Source of the DNA: an uncultured Sphingorhabdus sp.
Lineage (GTDB): Bacteria; Pseudomonadota; Alphaproteobacteria; Sphingomonadales; Sphingomonadaceae
Direction of reading: 5' to 3'
NCBI GenBank assembly: GCA_947492905.1
Contig: CANLOL010000001.1
Location: 1,962,578 to 2,026,577 of the forward strand
Length of the DNA stretch: 64,000 nt
Notes under the pieces: generated by a model
Database searches by the model: none
The model's input: the letters and a program-made list of their open reading frames with translations, nothing else
What the model was told of the DNA's origin: nothing
Shown: positions 7,704 to 17,453 of the stretch, piece by piece
Position numbering within the stretch: position 1 is the first letter of the stretch
Layout: each line of letters starts with the position of its first letter
Made by a program: the position numbers and the translations under genes

Positions 7704-9167
7704 TTATTTCTTATTCAATAATCTTGCTATGTCAGGGGGTAATCCGCCGCCGCCAGGGCCGCCCAAACCAGGAGGAAGTCCCTGCCCCATACCCGATAAT
7801 GCATCATTTAAGCCTTCTTCTGCATTGCCGCCTTTGCCAAACATAGCAGCGAGGCCTTTTAAGCCGCCCATTTTCTTAATCTTCTTCATTGCACCGGCCA
7901 TTTCCTTATGCATTTTAAGAAGCTTATTCACATCTTGAACGGTCGTGCCTGAACCTTTGGCCACACGGATTTTGCGTTTTGCATTGAGCAGCGCTGGTTT
8001 TTCACGTTCTACTAATGTCATGCTGCCAATGATGGCATCCATGCGCACCAATACTTTATCATCCATAGCGCCAGCAGCCATTGCAGCCTTAGCCTTTTTC
8101 ATACCAGGCATCATACCAGCCAATGCACCAAGACCACCCATTTTGGTCATTTGTTGCAGCTGAGAACGTAGATCATTCATGTCGAACTGGCCTTTGGCCA
8201 TACGTTCGGCCATTTTTTCGGCATCTTCTTTTTCTACAGCCGCTGAAGCTTTTTCAACGAGGCCAACAACATCGCCCATCCCTAAGATGCGATTAGCAAC
8301 GCGATCAGGATAAAAAGGTTCGATTGCGTCAATTTTTTCACCAACACCCGCAAATTTAATCGGCTTACCCGTAACGGCGCGCATTGATAGAGCCGCACCG
8401 CCCCTAGCATCGCCATCCATACGCGTAAGGACTACGCCTGTTAAATCCACTTGTTCGTCAAAATTTTGCGCTACATTAACGGCATCTTGACCCGTAAGAG
8501 AATCTACGACCAATAATATTTCTTTGGGCGTGCTGACCTTGGCAATTTGTGCCATTTCGTCCATCAGCTGCTGATCGACATTCAAACGGCCTGCTGTATC
8601 GAGCATCAAGACATCATAAGATTGCAATTGAGCGGATTGCATCGCTCTTTTGGCTATTTCAACGGGCTGCTGTCCCTCAACTATAGGAAGAGTCGCAATT
8701 TCTACTTGCTCACCCAATGTCGCCAATTGCTCTTGCGCTGCCGGACGATTAACATCCAGCGATGCCATCATCACTTTTTTGCCTTGCGTGTCGCGCAATA
8801 ATTTAGAAATTTTTGCAGTGGTGGTCGTTTTACCAGAACCTTGCAAACCTACCATCATGATTACAACGGGCGGCGCTGCTGATAAATCGAGATCGCTAGC
8901 CTCTGCACCCAGCATATCAACAAGCGCATCATTTACGATTTTAACGACTTGTTGCCCAGGGGTGACTGATTTTAATACAGATTGTCCAACGGCTTTCTCT
9001 GTAACAACATCAATAAATTGTCGGACTACTGAAAGAGCAACATCAGCCTCTAGAAGGGCTATACGCACTTCGCGCATCGCTTCGCGAACATCTTTCTCGT
9101 TTAGAGCGCCACGACCCTTTAAACGATCAAAAACCCCGCCAAGTCGGTCGCTTAATTTTTCAAACAT
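7704..9167 (-). CDS. ffh: Signal recognition particle protein Ffh
   Basis: SRP54 GTPase that binds signal sequences and 4.5S RNA and hands ribosomes to FtsY (13242-14204 here). 487 residues. The N domain is followed by the G domain with GLQGSGKT (107-114), DTAGR and TRMDGDARGG, then the Met-rich M domain (MTKMGGLGALAGMMPGMKK and the RNA-binding GSGTT helix). The tail is Gly/Pro-rich. The frame is open further upstream to 9329, but the ATG at 9167 is preceded by a near-perfect GAAGGAGGT Shine-Dalgarno and begins with the conserved MFEKLSDRL, so the longer start is rejected. Confidence 0.97.
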   Translation of the reverse strand: MFEKLSDRLGGVFDRLKGRGALNEKDVREAMREVRIALLEADVALSVVRQFIDVVTEKAVGQSVLKSVTPGQQVVKIVNDALVDMLGAEASDLDLSAAPPVVIMMVGLQGSGKTTTTAKISKLLRDTQGKKVMMASLDVNRPAAQEQLATLGEQVEIATLPIVEGQQPVEIAKRAMQSAQLQSYDVLMLDTAGRLNVDQQLMDEMAQIAKVSTPKEILLVVDSLTGQDAVNVAQNFDEQVDLTGVVLTRMDGDARGGAALSMRAVTGKPIKFAGVGEKIDAIEPFYPDRVANRILGMGDVVGLVEKASAAVEKEDAEKMAERMAKGQFDMNDLRSQLQQMTKMGGLGALAGMMPGMKKAKAAMAAGAMDDKVLVRMDAIIGSMTLVEREKPALLNAKRKIRVAKGSGTTVQDVNKLLKMHKEMAGAMKKIKKMGGLKGLAAMFGKGGNAEEGLNDALSGMGQGLPPGLGGPGGGGLPPDIARLLNKK

Positions 9168-9392
9168 ATAGACCTCCTTCGTTAATATTAAGACTTTCCA
9201 ATAATTTAGGTGCAAAACAAGAAATCGCCGGTGGGCGAATCTTCGCTGACCAGCGTTGTAAAAACAACAAAAATATGAGGAAGTCTGTGCTTCAGCTAGG
9301 CGTGATAGCCATTTATACTGATATTGCAAGAATTTTTATAAAGAGAATAAAATTTAACTAAATATTGAGTATTTTTGTTGCATTAGTAAAGC

Positions 9393-11072
9393 ATGGACAA
9401 GAAAATTAATAATTCAGAGCAAGCGCTCGATATAGAAAACACAGCAATAATGAGCAGTAAATTAAAGACTTACGCTCTTTATGCAGTAGCATTAATAATG
9501 TTTATTGGTATTGGTGGTCAAGTTGGTTCCGATACTTTACATTTATTTATGGGGCATTCAAAAGGCGCTGATCAGGCAATGGTTACTGCACTTATTTTGA
9601 ATATTGCTCTTATTTTACTTATCTGGCGTAGAACAGTCTCTCTGAAAGATGAAGTCGATATTTATAAAAAGGCAGAGGTTAGAGCGCAGCATCTTGCTGT
9701 GACAGATCCGCTGACCAATCTTTATAATCGCCGCGCAGTGAAAGAAAAAACGGTTGAGCTTAGCTCTCGTGCTTCACGTCGCGGTAAAACAATCGGTTTT
9801 TTAATGGTTGATTTGGACGGTTTTAAAAAAGTGAATGATTTATTCGGTCATGACAGCGGTGACCATCTTTTACGTGAAGTGGCTGATCGCATGCGCGATA
9901 TTGCTCCACCTAGCAGCATATTATCGCGTTTGGGTGGAGATGAATTTGGTATTTGCGTTGTTTTTGAACCAGAGTATCCAGAAACAATCGATCGCCTAGC
10001 AGAAGATTTAATCGAAGCATTAGCAAAACCGGTTACTATTGATGGTACTTCGCATAATATAACAGCATCTATTGGTATTAGCCGTCCTGATTTGGATTGC
10101 GATTCCATCGACATGCTTATTAGACGCGCTGATATTGCCCTTTATGCTGCTAAGAAAAATGGCAAAAATGGCTATAATTGGTTCGAAGGCGGTATGGAGA
10201 TTGAACTGCGTACCCGCAACAGCCTAGAAGCTGACATTAGAAATGCTATTCCTAATGATGAATTTGTGCCTTATTTTGAGCAGCAGGTTGATCTTGCTAC
10301 TGGCAAATTGGTTGGCTTTGAAATGTTAGCACGTTGGGTTTCCCCAATTCGCGGATTAATTCCGCCTGATGAATTCATTCCTGTAGCAGAAGAAACAGGC
10401 ATGATTGGCGATCTTTCAATGAGTATTATTCGTAAAGCTCTGATGGAAGCAAAAGATTGGGATCCATCCCTAACCATTTCCGTCAATATTTCACCTGTAC
10501 AATTGCGTGATCCTTGGCTTGCACAAAAAATAGTTAAATTATTGGTTGAGACGGGTTATCCCGCCAATCGCCTCGAAGTTGAGATTACAGAATCCTCTTT
10601 GTTCAAGAATTTGAGCCTAGCGCAATCCATTGTCGGTAGTTTGAAAAATCAAAATATCAAAATTGCTTTGGATGATTTTGGAACAGGTTACAGCTCCCTC
10701 TCCCATTTAAGAGCATTGCCTTTTGACCGCATCAAAATCGACCGTAGCTTCATTTCTAATATGAATGATGACAGCGAGAGCGAAGCTATTGTGAATGCTA
10801 TTGCAGGCCTTGGTGCGAGCCTATCGGTTCCCATCACCGCTGAAGGTATTGAAGACGATAGCGTCATTCAACGTTTAAGCGGATTGGGTTGTACAAAGGG
10901 TCAAGGCTATTATTACGGCAAACCTTTATCCATTGAAGATGCCCGTAAATTATTGGTCAAAAACAACCTTATTCCAAACAAACGCAGCCATGATAATGGT
11001 GCAAATAAGAAAAAAGAAGCGATTGAGAATTTGGAAGAAACAGCAATAGAGGAACAACGCAGAGCTGTGTAA
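9393..11072 (+). CDS. Membrane-anchored GGDEF/EAL cyclic-di-GMP protein
   Basis: 559 residues. Two N-terminal membrane helices (about 24-44 and 62-78) flank a short loop, then a short coiled linker. The GGDEF domain spans about 100-265 with an intact GGDEF at 181-185, so it can in principle make c-di-GMP; the usual RxxD inhibitory site five residues before is absent. The EAL domain spans about 275-530: the signature is EML (310-312) instead of EAL, but NISPVQL, EITES, DDFGTG (427-432), KIDRSFI and AEGIE are present, so phosphodiesterase activity is plausible. A weak promoter-like TTGCAA - 18 nt - TAAAAT lies at 9324-9353. It stands alone between the ffh operon and dapF and probably tunes c-di-GMP for motility or biofilm. 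Confidence 0.93.
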   Translation: MDKKINNSEQALDIENTAIMSSKLKTYALYAVALIMFIGIGGQVGSDTLHLFMGHSKGADQAMVTALILNIALILLIWRRTVSLKDEVDIYKKAEVRAQHLAVTDPLTNLYNRRAVKEKTVELSSRASRRGKTIGFLMVDLDGFKKVNDLFGHDSGDHLLREVADRMRDIAPPSSILSRLGGDEFGICVVFEPEYPETIDRLAEDLIEALAKPVTIDGTSHNITASIGISRPDLDCDSIDMLIRRADIALYAAKKNGKNGYNWFEGGMEIELRTRNSLEADIRNAIPNDEFVPYFEQQVDLATGKLVGFEMLARWVSPIRGLIPPDEFIPVAEETGMIGDLSMSIIRKALMEAKDWDPSLTISVNISPVQLRDPWLAQKIVKLLVETGYPANRLEVEITESSLFKNLSLAQSIVGSLKNQNIKIALDDFGTGYSSLSHLRALPFDRIKIDRSFISNMNDDSESEAIVNAIAGLGASLSVPITAEGIEDDSVIQRLSGLGCTKGQGYYYGKPLSIEDARKLLVKNNLIPNKRSHDNGANKKKEAIENLEETAIEEQRRAV

Positions 11073-11152
11073 GCATTGCGTGAGCACCCATTGCTATAAA
11101 ATGATCAACTAATATGCTGGACTTAGCTGCGTGCTCTCATTAAATCGCAAGC

Positions 11153-11956
11153 ATGAATAAAGCTATTTTCCATAAAATGCACGGACTCGGCAATGATTTT
11201 ATCATTGTCGATGAACGTGTAATGGACAATCCGATTGATAGAGACAAAATAGCGGCTTATTCCAATCGCTTTACAGGCATTGGCTGCGATCAATTCATTA
11301 TATTAAATGATAGCGATCAAGCCGATATCGCGATGCAAATCTATAATAAAGATGGCAGCAAAGTCGGCGCATGCGGCAATGCCTCGCGTTGCGTGGTTGC
11401 TTTAATCGGCAAAGACATCAGCATTGAAACCGATAGCGGGATTATCAGCGGCAAGAAATCCGAACAAAACATTAGTATGAATATGGGCAAGCCAAGTTTT
11501 GACTGGCAGTCTATTCCCCTAGCCTATGCTATGGATGGCAGCAGATTGCCGCTTGCATGGGACAGCCTTAGCGATGGTTTTTGTGTAAATGTCGGCAATC
11601 CGCATATTATCTTTTTTGTACCAGATCATGAAGATATAAATCTAGCCTCTCTTGGCCCCATTATCGAAAATGACACTGTCTTTCCAGAGCGCATAAATGT
11701 GAATGTAGCGCAGGTAAATGGCAATGAAATCATATTGCATGTCTGGGAACGCGGCGCAGGTTTAACTAGAGCTTGCGGCACTGGTGCTTGTGCAACCGCT
11801 GTAGCAGCTTTGTCAAAAAAATTAGTGCAATCGCCGGTCGATATTATCTTACCTGGCGGAACATTGACCATCGAATGGCAAGAGGGCGAAGATATACAAA
11901 TGAGCGGCGATGCCGTGCATGTTTTTCAAGGCGAAACCGATTGGGATAGTTTTTGA
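11153..11956 (+). CDS. dapF: Diaminopimelate epimerase
   Basis: Converts LL- to meso-diaminopimelate for lysine and peptidoglycan, without a cofactor, using two cysteines. Both are visible: Cys74 in ACGNASRC and Cys208 in RACGTGAC. The N-terminal MHGLGNDFII is typical, and 267 residues is the normal length. Its TGA overlaps the ATG of mtaB by 1 nt, starting a tight dapF-mtaB-ftsY-yciB run. Confidence 0.97.
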   Translation: MNKAIFHKMHGLGNDFIIVDERVMDNPIDRDKIAAYSNRFTGIGCDQFIILNDSDQADIAMQIYNKDGSKVGACGNASRCVVALIGKDISIETDSGIISGKKSEQNISMNMGKPSFDWQSIPLAYAMDGSRLPLAWDSLSDGFCVNVGNPHIIFFVPDHEDINLASLGPIIENDTVFPERINVNVAQVNGNEIILHVWERGAGLTRACGTGACATAVAALSKKLVQSPVDIILPGGTLTIEWQEGEDIQMSGDAVHVFQGETDWDSF

Positions 11957-13242
11957 TGGGCAAATCATCAGAAGTCATAACAATGGGATGCCGTCTCAAT
12001 ATAGCAGAGAGCAATGCTATGTTAGAGCGTATGCAGCAAAATGAATTAGACGATGATATTATCGTCATTAATAGCTGCGCTGTTACCAATGAAGCTGTGC
12101 GCCAAACACGCCAAGCCGTTCGCAAAGCCAAACGCAATGCGCCCAATTCCAAAATTATCGTTACAGGATGCGCCGCGCAGGTGGACCCCGATATGTTTGC
12201 CAATATGCCCGAAGTATCAAATGTAATTGGTAATCAAGAAAAACAAGATTTATCCAATTTCATGGCGCTTGATGAAGGTACAATTGAGGTACGCGACATC
12301 ATGCAAGTCAAGCAAACCGCTCCGCAGATGGTGTCTTCATTCTCTGGAAAGTCGCGCGCATTCATAGAGGTGCAAAATGGTTGCGATCATCGATGCACAT
12401 TTTGCATCATTCCCTATGGCCGCGGAAATAGCCGCTCTGTGCCAAGCGGTAAAGTCGTCGATCATGTCAAAAAATTGGTCGATCAAGGTTTCCAAGAAAT
12501 CGTCTTAACGGGCGTAGATGTTACAAGCTATGGCCCTGATTTACCGGGACAAAATAATCTTGGATATTTGCTCGAACGTATTTTGAAAAACGTGCCCTCA
12601 CTGCGCAGGCTGCGTATGTCATCAATCGATGGCGTAGAAATAGATGAACGTATGTTTGATATTATTAGCAGCGATAGCCGGGTCATGCCGCATCTTCATC
12701 TATCGCTGCAATCTGGCGATAATATGATATTAAAACGTATGAAGAGACGCCATAGCCGCGAAGATGCCATAGATTTGGTGAAACGTTTAAAATCAAAACG
12801 ACCCGAAATCGCAATTGGTGCAGACATAATTGCTGGCTTTCCCACCGAAGATGATGCCATGTTCGAAAATAGCAGAACATTAATTTCTGAATGCGAAATC
12901 GTACATGGTCATATTTTCCCATATTCACCCAAGGTAGGCACACCGGCTGCTAATATGCCGCAAGTGAATGGAGCGCTCATCAAAGAGCGCGCACGCACGT
13001 TGCGCGAAGAATGCCGCAAACAATCACAGCAATGGCAGCAAACTCTTATCGGTACAAAACAGAAATTATTGATCGAGAAAGGCGGAGTTTCTGGTCATAT
13101 TGAAAATTTTGCTACGGCTAAATTGCATAATCATGATAAAAATGATGGTAATATGAACCATGTTTCCAATATAGAAGGTGAAATTGTTCCTGTGCGCATT
13201 ATAGGAATGGATAATGATAATTTATTGGCGGAAATGCTGTAA
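11956..13242 (+). CDS. mtaB: tRNA t6A37 methylthiotransferase MtaB
   Basis: Radical-SAM enzyme that adds a methylthio group to t6A37 in tRNAs reading ANN codons. About 428 residues. The N-terminal UPF0004 domain has the three cluster cysteines in GCRLN, NSCAVTNEA and TGCAAQ, and the radical-SAM CxxxCxxC is CDHRCTFC followed by IIPYGRG. A C-terminal TRAM-like segment follows. MtaB is preferred over MiaB because of the MGCRLN start. The ATG at 11956 overlaps the dapF TGA (TGATG); a TTG three bases upstream is the alternative. Confidence 0.93.
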   Translation: MGKSSEVITMGCRLNIAESNAMLERMQQNELDDDIIVINSCAVTNEAVRQTRQAVRKAKRNAPNSKIIVTGCAAQVDPDMFANMPEVSNVIGNQEKQDLSNFMALDEGTIEVRDIMQVKQTAPQMVSSFSGKSRAFIEVQNGCDHRCTFCIIPYGRGNSRSVPSGKVVDHVKKLVDQGFQEIVLTGVDVTSYGPDLPGQNNLGYLLERILKNVPSLRRLRMSSIDGVEIDERMFDIISSDSRVMPHLHLSLQSGDNMILKRMKRRHSREDAIDLVKRLKSKRPEIAIGADIIAGFPTEDDAMFENSRTLISECEIVHGHIFPYSPKVGTPAANMPQVNGALIKERARTLREECRKQSQQWQQTLIGTKQKLLIEKGGVSGHIENFATAKLHNHDKNDGNMNHVSNIEGEIVPVRIIGMDNDNLLAEML

Positions 13243-14204
13243 TGAGCGAAGAAGATGAAAGATATGATCCCGCTTATGAAATCAAAGAAGGCTGGAGAAC
13301 CAAATTATTTGGAGGACTAAAGAAAAGTTCCACCAAATTAACGGGTAATATCTCTGGTTTGGTGACAAAAGCCAAATTGGATGATGCGGTATTAGACGAT
13401 ATAGAGGAAGCGCTCATCGTTTCGGACCTTGGCCCTGAAACTGCACTGCAAATACGCGATAAAATTGCCGAAGAGAGGTTTGATAAAGACCTAGACGATG
13501 ATGGCATTAGAAATATTATCAAAAATGAAATTGCTGATATATTATCGCCAATAGCAAAACCCATTGAAATAGATGCTTTCCCGCGCCCTCAAGTCATATT
13601 GGTAATTGGTGTAAATGGTGTCGGCAAAACGACCACTATTGCCAAAATGGCCAATTTATTTTTGGAACAAGATTATGGCGTAATGTTAGCGGCGGGCGAT
13701 ACATTTAGGGCCGCAGCTATTGGTCAGCTCCAAGAATGGGCGCGCAGGTTAGGCGTTCCTATTGTTTCTGGAAAACAAGGCGGTGATGCCGCAGGCATTG
13801 TGTTTGATGCTGTGCAACAGGCTACGGAGCAAGGCATTGACGTTTTGATCGTCGATACCGCTGGGCGCCTGCAAAATCGCAGCGAATTAATGGATGAATT
13901 GGCCAAAATTAAGCGCGTCTTAGGACGTATTAATCCAGCTTCGCCGCATGATATTGTTCTGGTTTTGGATGCTACAACCGGTCAAAATGCATTATCACAA
14001 ATCGAAGTATTTAAGGAAATTGCTGGTGTTACTGGGCTTGTGATGACCAAATTAGATGGCAGCGCGCGCGGCGGTATCTTGGTCGCAGCAGCAAAACAAT
14101 TTGGACTACCCGTTCATGCTATTGGCGTGGGCGAAACTATCGAAGATTTAAGGCCATTTTCTGCGGAAGATTTTGCCAAAGCCCTCTCTGGAGCAGATGA
14201 TTAA
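13242..14204 (+). CDS. ftsY: Signal recognition particle receptor FtsY
   Basis: SRP GTPase at the inner membrane that pairs with Ffh to deliver ribosomes to SecYEG. 320 residues: a short acidic/basic N-terminal A region, the N domain, then the G domain with GVNGVGKT (123-130), VDTAGRLQNR and TKLDGSARGG. The acidic A domain of enterobacteria is missing, as in most alphaproteobacteria. Start overlaps the mtaB stop (TAATG), and its own stop overlaps the next start in the same way. Confidence 0.97.
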   Translation: MSEEDERYDPAYEIKEGWRTKLFGGLKKSSTKLTGNISGLVTKAKLDDAVLDDIEEALIVSDLGPETALQIRDKIAEERFDKDLDDDGIRNIIKNEIADILSPIAKPIEIDAFPRPQVILVIGVNGVGKTTTIAKMANLFLEQDYGVMLAAGDTFRAAAIGQLQEWARRLGVPIVSGKQGGDAAGIVFDAVQQATEQGIDVLIVDTAGRLQNRSELMDELAKIKRVLGRINPASPHDIVLVLDATTGQNALSQIEVFKEIAGVTGLVMTKLDGSARGGILVAAAKQFGLPVHAIGVGETIEDLRPFSAEDFAKALSGADD

Positions 14205-14857
14205 TGCCTGAAACAAAAACCAATATAGAGGCTGATGAGGCCAAAAAACCAAAACATAGTCGTCTAAACTTCATGCTGGATTTTGGTCCGCTTTTGGTGT
14301 TTTTTGCTACCTTCAAATATTTCAGCAGCGATGATGACCCGCTGCAAGGCCCATTATATGCAACGGCTGTCTTCATGGTTGCAATAACCATTGCCATGAT
14401 AGTGGCAAAGGTGAAGTTGGGAAAAATATCCCCCATGATGTGGATGTCATCTATATTGGTAATAGGCTTTGGCGCTTTAACATTATATTTTCGTGATCCT
14501 AGATTCTTACAGGTTAAACCTACGATCATTTATAGTTTTTTTGCGATCCTCTTAATCGGTGGTTACTTGCGCGGAAAGGCTCTATTGCGCTATCTATTGG
14601 AGGCTGCATTAGAAGGCGTAAGCGACGAAGGGTGGCTCAAATTATCGCGCAATTGGGGCCTATTTTTCATAGCAATGGCCATTGCCAATGAATTAATATG
14701 GCGTAATTTCTCATTTGATACTTGGACAAGCATTAAAGTCTTTGGCTTTACCGCCGCCAGCTTTATTTTTACGATGGCCAATATTCCATTTTTGTTAAAA
14801 CATGGATTGGACGTAGGAGAAGAAACAACAGAAGAGTCAGAAGAAAAAGACTCTTAA
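14204..14857 (+). CDS. yciB: Inner membrane septation protein YciB/IspZ family
   Basis: A 217-residue polytopic membrane protein. After a charged N-terminus, LNFMLDFGPLLVFF and the later NWGLFFIAMAIANELIWRN block are hallmarks of the YciB (IspZ) family, which affects septation and envelope synthesis. Five to six transmembrane segments are visible, and the C-terminus is acidic (EETTEESEEKDS). It overlaps ftsY by 1 nt; ftsY-yciB linkage is common in alphaproteobacteria. Its stop lies 1 nt from the convergent stop of pccA. Confidence 0.92.
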   Translation: MPETKTNIEADEAKKPKHSRLNFMLDFGPLLVFFATFKYFSSDDDPLQGPLYATAVFMVAITIAMIVAKVKLGKISPMMWMSSILVIGFGALTLYFRDPRFLQVKPTIIYSFFAILLIGGYLRGKALLRYLLEAALEGVSDEGWLKLSRNWGLFFIAMAIANELIWRNFSFDTWTSIKVFGFTAASFIFTMANIPFLLKHGLDVGEETTEESEEKDS

Positions 14858-14858
14858 A

Positions 14859-16841
14859 TCATTCCATTTCCATTATCACCGCATCAACGGCAAGGCTCTC
14901 GCCTTCGGATGCAGAAATGGTTTTTACAACGGCCGATTTTTCAGCACGCAATATATTCTCCATCTTCATAGCCTCTACCGTTGCAAGCGGTTGGCCAGCC
15001 TCAACCTTATCCCCTACTCCCACATGCAATGCAGTGACTAGACCAGGCATAGGACACATAAGGAATTTGGAAGTGTCAGGCGGTATTTTTTCAATCATAT
15101 GCTCTTCAAGAGCCGCAATATGAGTAGGCAAACAGAGCGCTTCATGCTTAGCACCGCGGGTTATAAATTGCCATTTCACGCCGCTGCGCGCAATTTGAAC
15201 GGTTAAATCCCCTGCTTCACCGCTGGTATGCGCAAATCTGCACCCCACTTCCCAATCCCATGTTCCCATGACATTATGGCCATCAACAATAGCACCGCCG
15301 GTTATCAGCTCTACATCAAAGCGCTGATCCCCAATTTTTACCATCCATTCAGAGGAAGGATGCGGCAATTGTCCCAATTGACCTGATATTTTTTGATTAC
15401 GAACCTGCTGGGTAAATTCAGCACCAGCAAATAAAGCCGCCAAATGGCGCATATGGGCCTCTGACGATGGAGCACCCATAAAGCCTTCTGGATATTCCTC
15501 AGCAATAAAACCCGTGGTAATATCTCCCGACTGGAATCGCGGATGCTGCATTAATGCTGATAGGAAATCGATATTATGGCTAAGCCCTGCAATTTCAAAT
15601 TCATCTAATGCAATAATTTGCTTTTCTGTGGCTTCTTCGCGTGTTTCACCATGGGTGATAAGTTTGGCAATCATGGGATCATAATAAATGCTGACCTCTC
15701 CGCCCTCTATCACGCCATCATCAACGCGCACGCCATCGCCTGTTTTGGGCGGGTTATAGCGTTTTAATCGGCCCGTAGAGGGCAAAAATCCGCGATAAGG
15801 GTCTTCGGCATAGACGCGGTTCTCAATAGCCCAGCCTATTATCGGAACATCTTCTTGGCGCATGGTCAAAGTCTCGCCATAGGCCACTCGGATCATCTGT
15901 TCCACCAAATCAACCCCTGTAATGCATTCCGTCACAGGATGCTCAACTTGCAGCCTTGTGTTCATTTCCAGAAAATAGAAGCTTTCACCGCTAGGATCTG
16001 CACCTGAGACGATTAACTCCACCGTTCCTGCGCTATGATAATCCACCGCCCGCGCCAGAGCGACGCATTGCTCACCCATTGCTTTGCGCATTTTGGGCGT
16101 CACAAATGGCGAAGGCGCTTCTTCGACAACCTTTTGATGGCGGCGCTGTATGCTGCATTCGCGCTCATTCAGATATAATATATTGCCTTGCTTATCGCCC
16201 AATATTTGAATTTCAATATGACGCGGATTTTCAATAAATTTCTCAATAAAGACCCGATCATCACCAAAACTATTCAATCCCTCGCGCTTAGTCGCTTCAA
16301 AACCCTCGCGCACATCTTGCTCGCTATAGGCAAGGCGCATGCCTTTACCGCCGCCGCCTGCTGATGCTTTCATCATGACGGGATAGGTAATCTCATTGGC
16401 GATACGCACGGCATGCTCTGTATCTTCTATCTCTCCGACAAATCCAGGAACAACATTAACCCCTGCTTCCATAGCGAGTTTTTTCGATTCAATTTTATCG
16501 CCCATCGCAGCGATAGCGCCGACTGGCGGGCCGATAAATGCTATATTTTCAGCAGCTAGTGCTTCTGCGAAACTTGTACGTTCAGAGAGGAAGCCATATC
16601 CAGGGTGCACAGCCTCAGCCCCCGTTTCTTTGCAAGCTGCGATAATTTTTTCGGCAATCAAATAGCTCTCTGATGCTGGCGATGGGCCAATGTGAATGGC
16701 CTCATCCGCCATCGCAACAAATGGGCTATTGCGATCTGCATCGCTATATACAGCGACCGTTGCTATGCTCATTTTTTTGGCAGTGCGCATAATACGACAT
16801 GCGATTTCACCACGATTTGCAATCAAGATTTTTTTGAACAT
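14859..16841 (-). CDS. pccA: Propionyl-CoA (acetyl-CoA) carboxylase alpha subunit, biotin carboxylase + BCCP
   Basis: Carboxylates its biotin with ATP and bicarbonate and hands it to PccB. 660 residues: biotin carboxylase domain (residues 1-445; KILIANRGEIACRI, the glycine loop AGGGGKGMRL, and EMNTRLQVEHPVTE), a middle BT-type linker, and a C-terminal biotinyl domain with the attachment Lys626 in EAMKMEN. It is the last gene of the propionate run, 16 nt after a secreted hypothetical protein and far from pccB. 3-methylcrotonyl-CoA carboxylase alpha is similar, but the pccB/mce/scpA context favours propionyl-CoA. Confidence 0.94.
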   Translation of the reverse strand: MFKKILIANRGEIACRIMRTAKKMSIATVAVYSDADRNSPFVAMADEAIHIGPSPASESYLIAEKIIAACKETGAEAVHPGYGFLSERTSFAEALAAENIAFIGPPVGAIAAMGDKIESKKLAMEAGVNVVPGFVGEIEDTEHAVRIANEITYPVMMKASAGGGGKGMRLAYSEQDVREGFEATKREGLNSFGDDRVFIEKFIENPRHIEIQILGDKQGNILYLNERECSIQRRHQKVVEEAPSPFVTPKMRKAMGEQCVALARAVDYHSAGTVELIVSGADPSGESFYFLEMNTRLQVEHPVTECITGVDLVEQMIRVAYGETLTMRQEDVPIIGWAIENRVYAEDPYRGFLPSTGRLKRYNPPKTGDGVRVDDGVIEGGEVSIYYDPMIAKLITHGETREEATEKQIIALDEFEIAGLSHNIDFLSALMQHPRFQSGDITTGFIAEEYPEGFMGAPSSEAHMRHLAALFAGAEFTQQVRNQKISGQLGQLPHPSSEWMVKIGDQRFDVELITGGAIVDGHNVMGTWDWEVGCRFAHTSGEAGDLTVQIARSGVKWQFITRGAKHEALCLPTHIAALEEHMIEKIPPDTSKFLMCPMPGLVTALHVGVGDKVEAGQPLATVEAMKMENILRAEKSAVVKTISASEGESLAVDAVIMEME

Positions 16842-16856
16842 TCTATAATTCTCTCT

Positions 16857-17453
16857 TTATTTACAACGCAATGCACCAGAGCGCCGTAATTTATTTTCCA
16901 AATTCAGTGGGAATTTTTTTATATAACCAATCGATAGCCTTGCTTTATTTTGACCCGATTTTTCAAAACCAGACGTCAATCTAAACCTAATGTTGCGGCC
17001 ATCATCCAGCTCGCCTTGCCAACAGGCTTCTTTGGCATCTTTATTAGATGTATTTTTGCTCTCTAATATTAAATAGGTGGAGATTTCTTGCCGTGCCAAT
17101 TCATGATCAAAATCATCCGATACCGTAAATTCAAAATCACAGGCAGGGTCCGTCACCGAAAATGCATTATTTGGCAGAAATTGATAACTTAATAAGCCTT
17201 CATCAGCGCTATAACTATCGCCTTTGCCCAATTTACTATCACGGCTTTTGCGATTCTTTTTCCATTTGACGGAGCTAGCATTAATTGCATCAAAAAAATC
17301 TTCAGAAAAAGGCAGAGGTCTAACGCATATATCTTTGAATAAGTTAAATGATTGTTCAAAACGCATTGGAGTATTTTGTTCTTCACTCGCTTTTATGGGT
17401 GAAGCCAAAAACGCAAGCATAAGGCCATAAATAATGGGTTTGCGCGCTATCAT
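16857..17453 (-). CDS. Hypothetical exported protein
   Basis: A 198-residue protein with a signal peptide (LMLAFLASPIKA, cleavage near residue 22). The mature part is polar with four cysteines, in DICVRPLP, DPACDFEF, EACWQGE and the C-terminal LRCK, which could form two disulfides in the periplasm. No recognised domain. It overlaps the LprI-like gene upstream by 4 nt and precedes pccA by 15 nt, so it is translated as part of the operon. A role in the propionate pathway is not apparent; it may have been inserted together with the next two genes. Confidence 0.7.
   Translation of the reverse strand: MIARKPIIYGLMLAFLASPIKASEEQNTPMRFEQSFNLFKDICVRPLPFSEDFFDAINASSVKWKKNRKSRDSKLGKGDSYSADEGLLSYQFLPNNAFSVTDPACDFEFTVSDDFDHELARQEISTYLILESKNTSNKDAKEACWQGELDDGRNIRFRLTSGFEKSGQNKARLSIGYIKKFPLNLENKLRRSGALRCK

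Noticed and set aside
9240-9302. GAGGAAGTCTGTGCTTC resembles the start of RNase P RNA; nearby CGCTGACCAGCG hairpin suggested an SRP or other small RNA
   Set aside because: The stretch is too short for RNase P RNA (only about 225 nt without a gene), core helices are not seen, and the SRP RNA tetraloop region is absent.
9168-9329. N-terminal extension of ffh by 54 codons
   Set aside because: The downstream ATG has a near-perfect Shine-Dalgarno and starts the conserved MFEKLSDRL sequence; the extension shows no family similarity.
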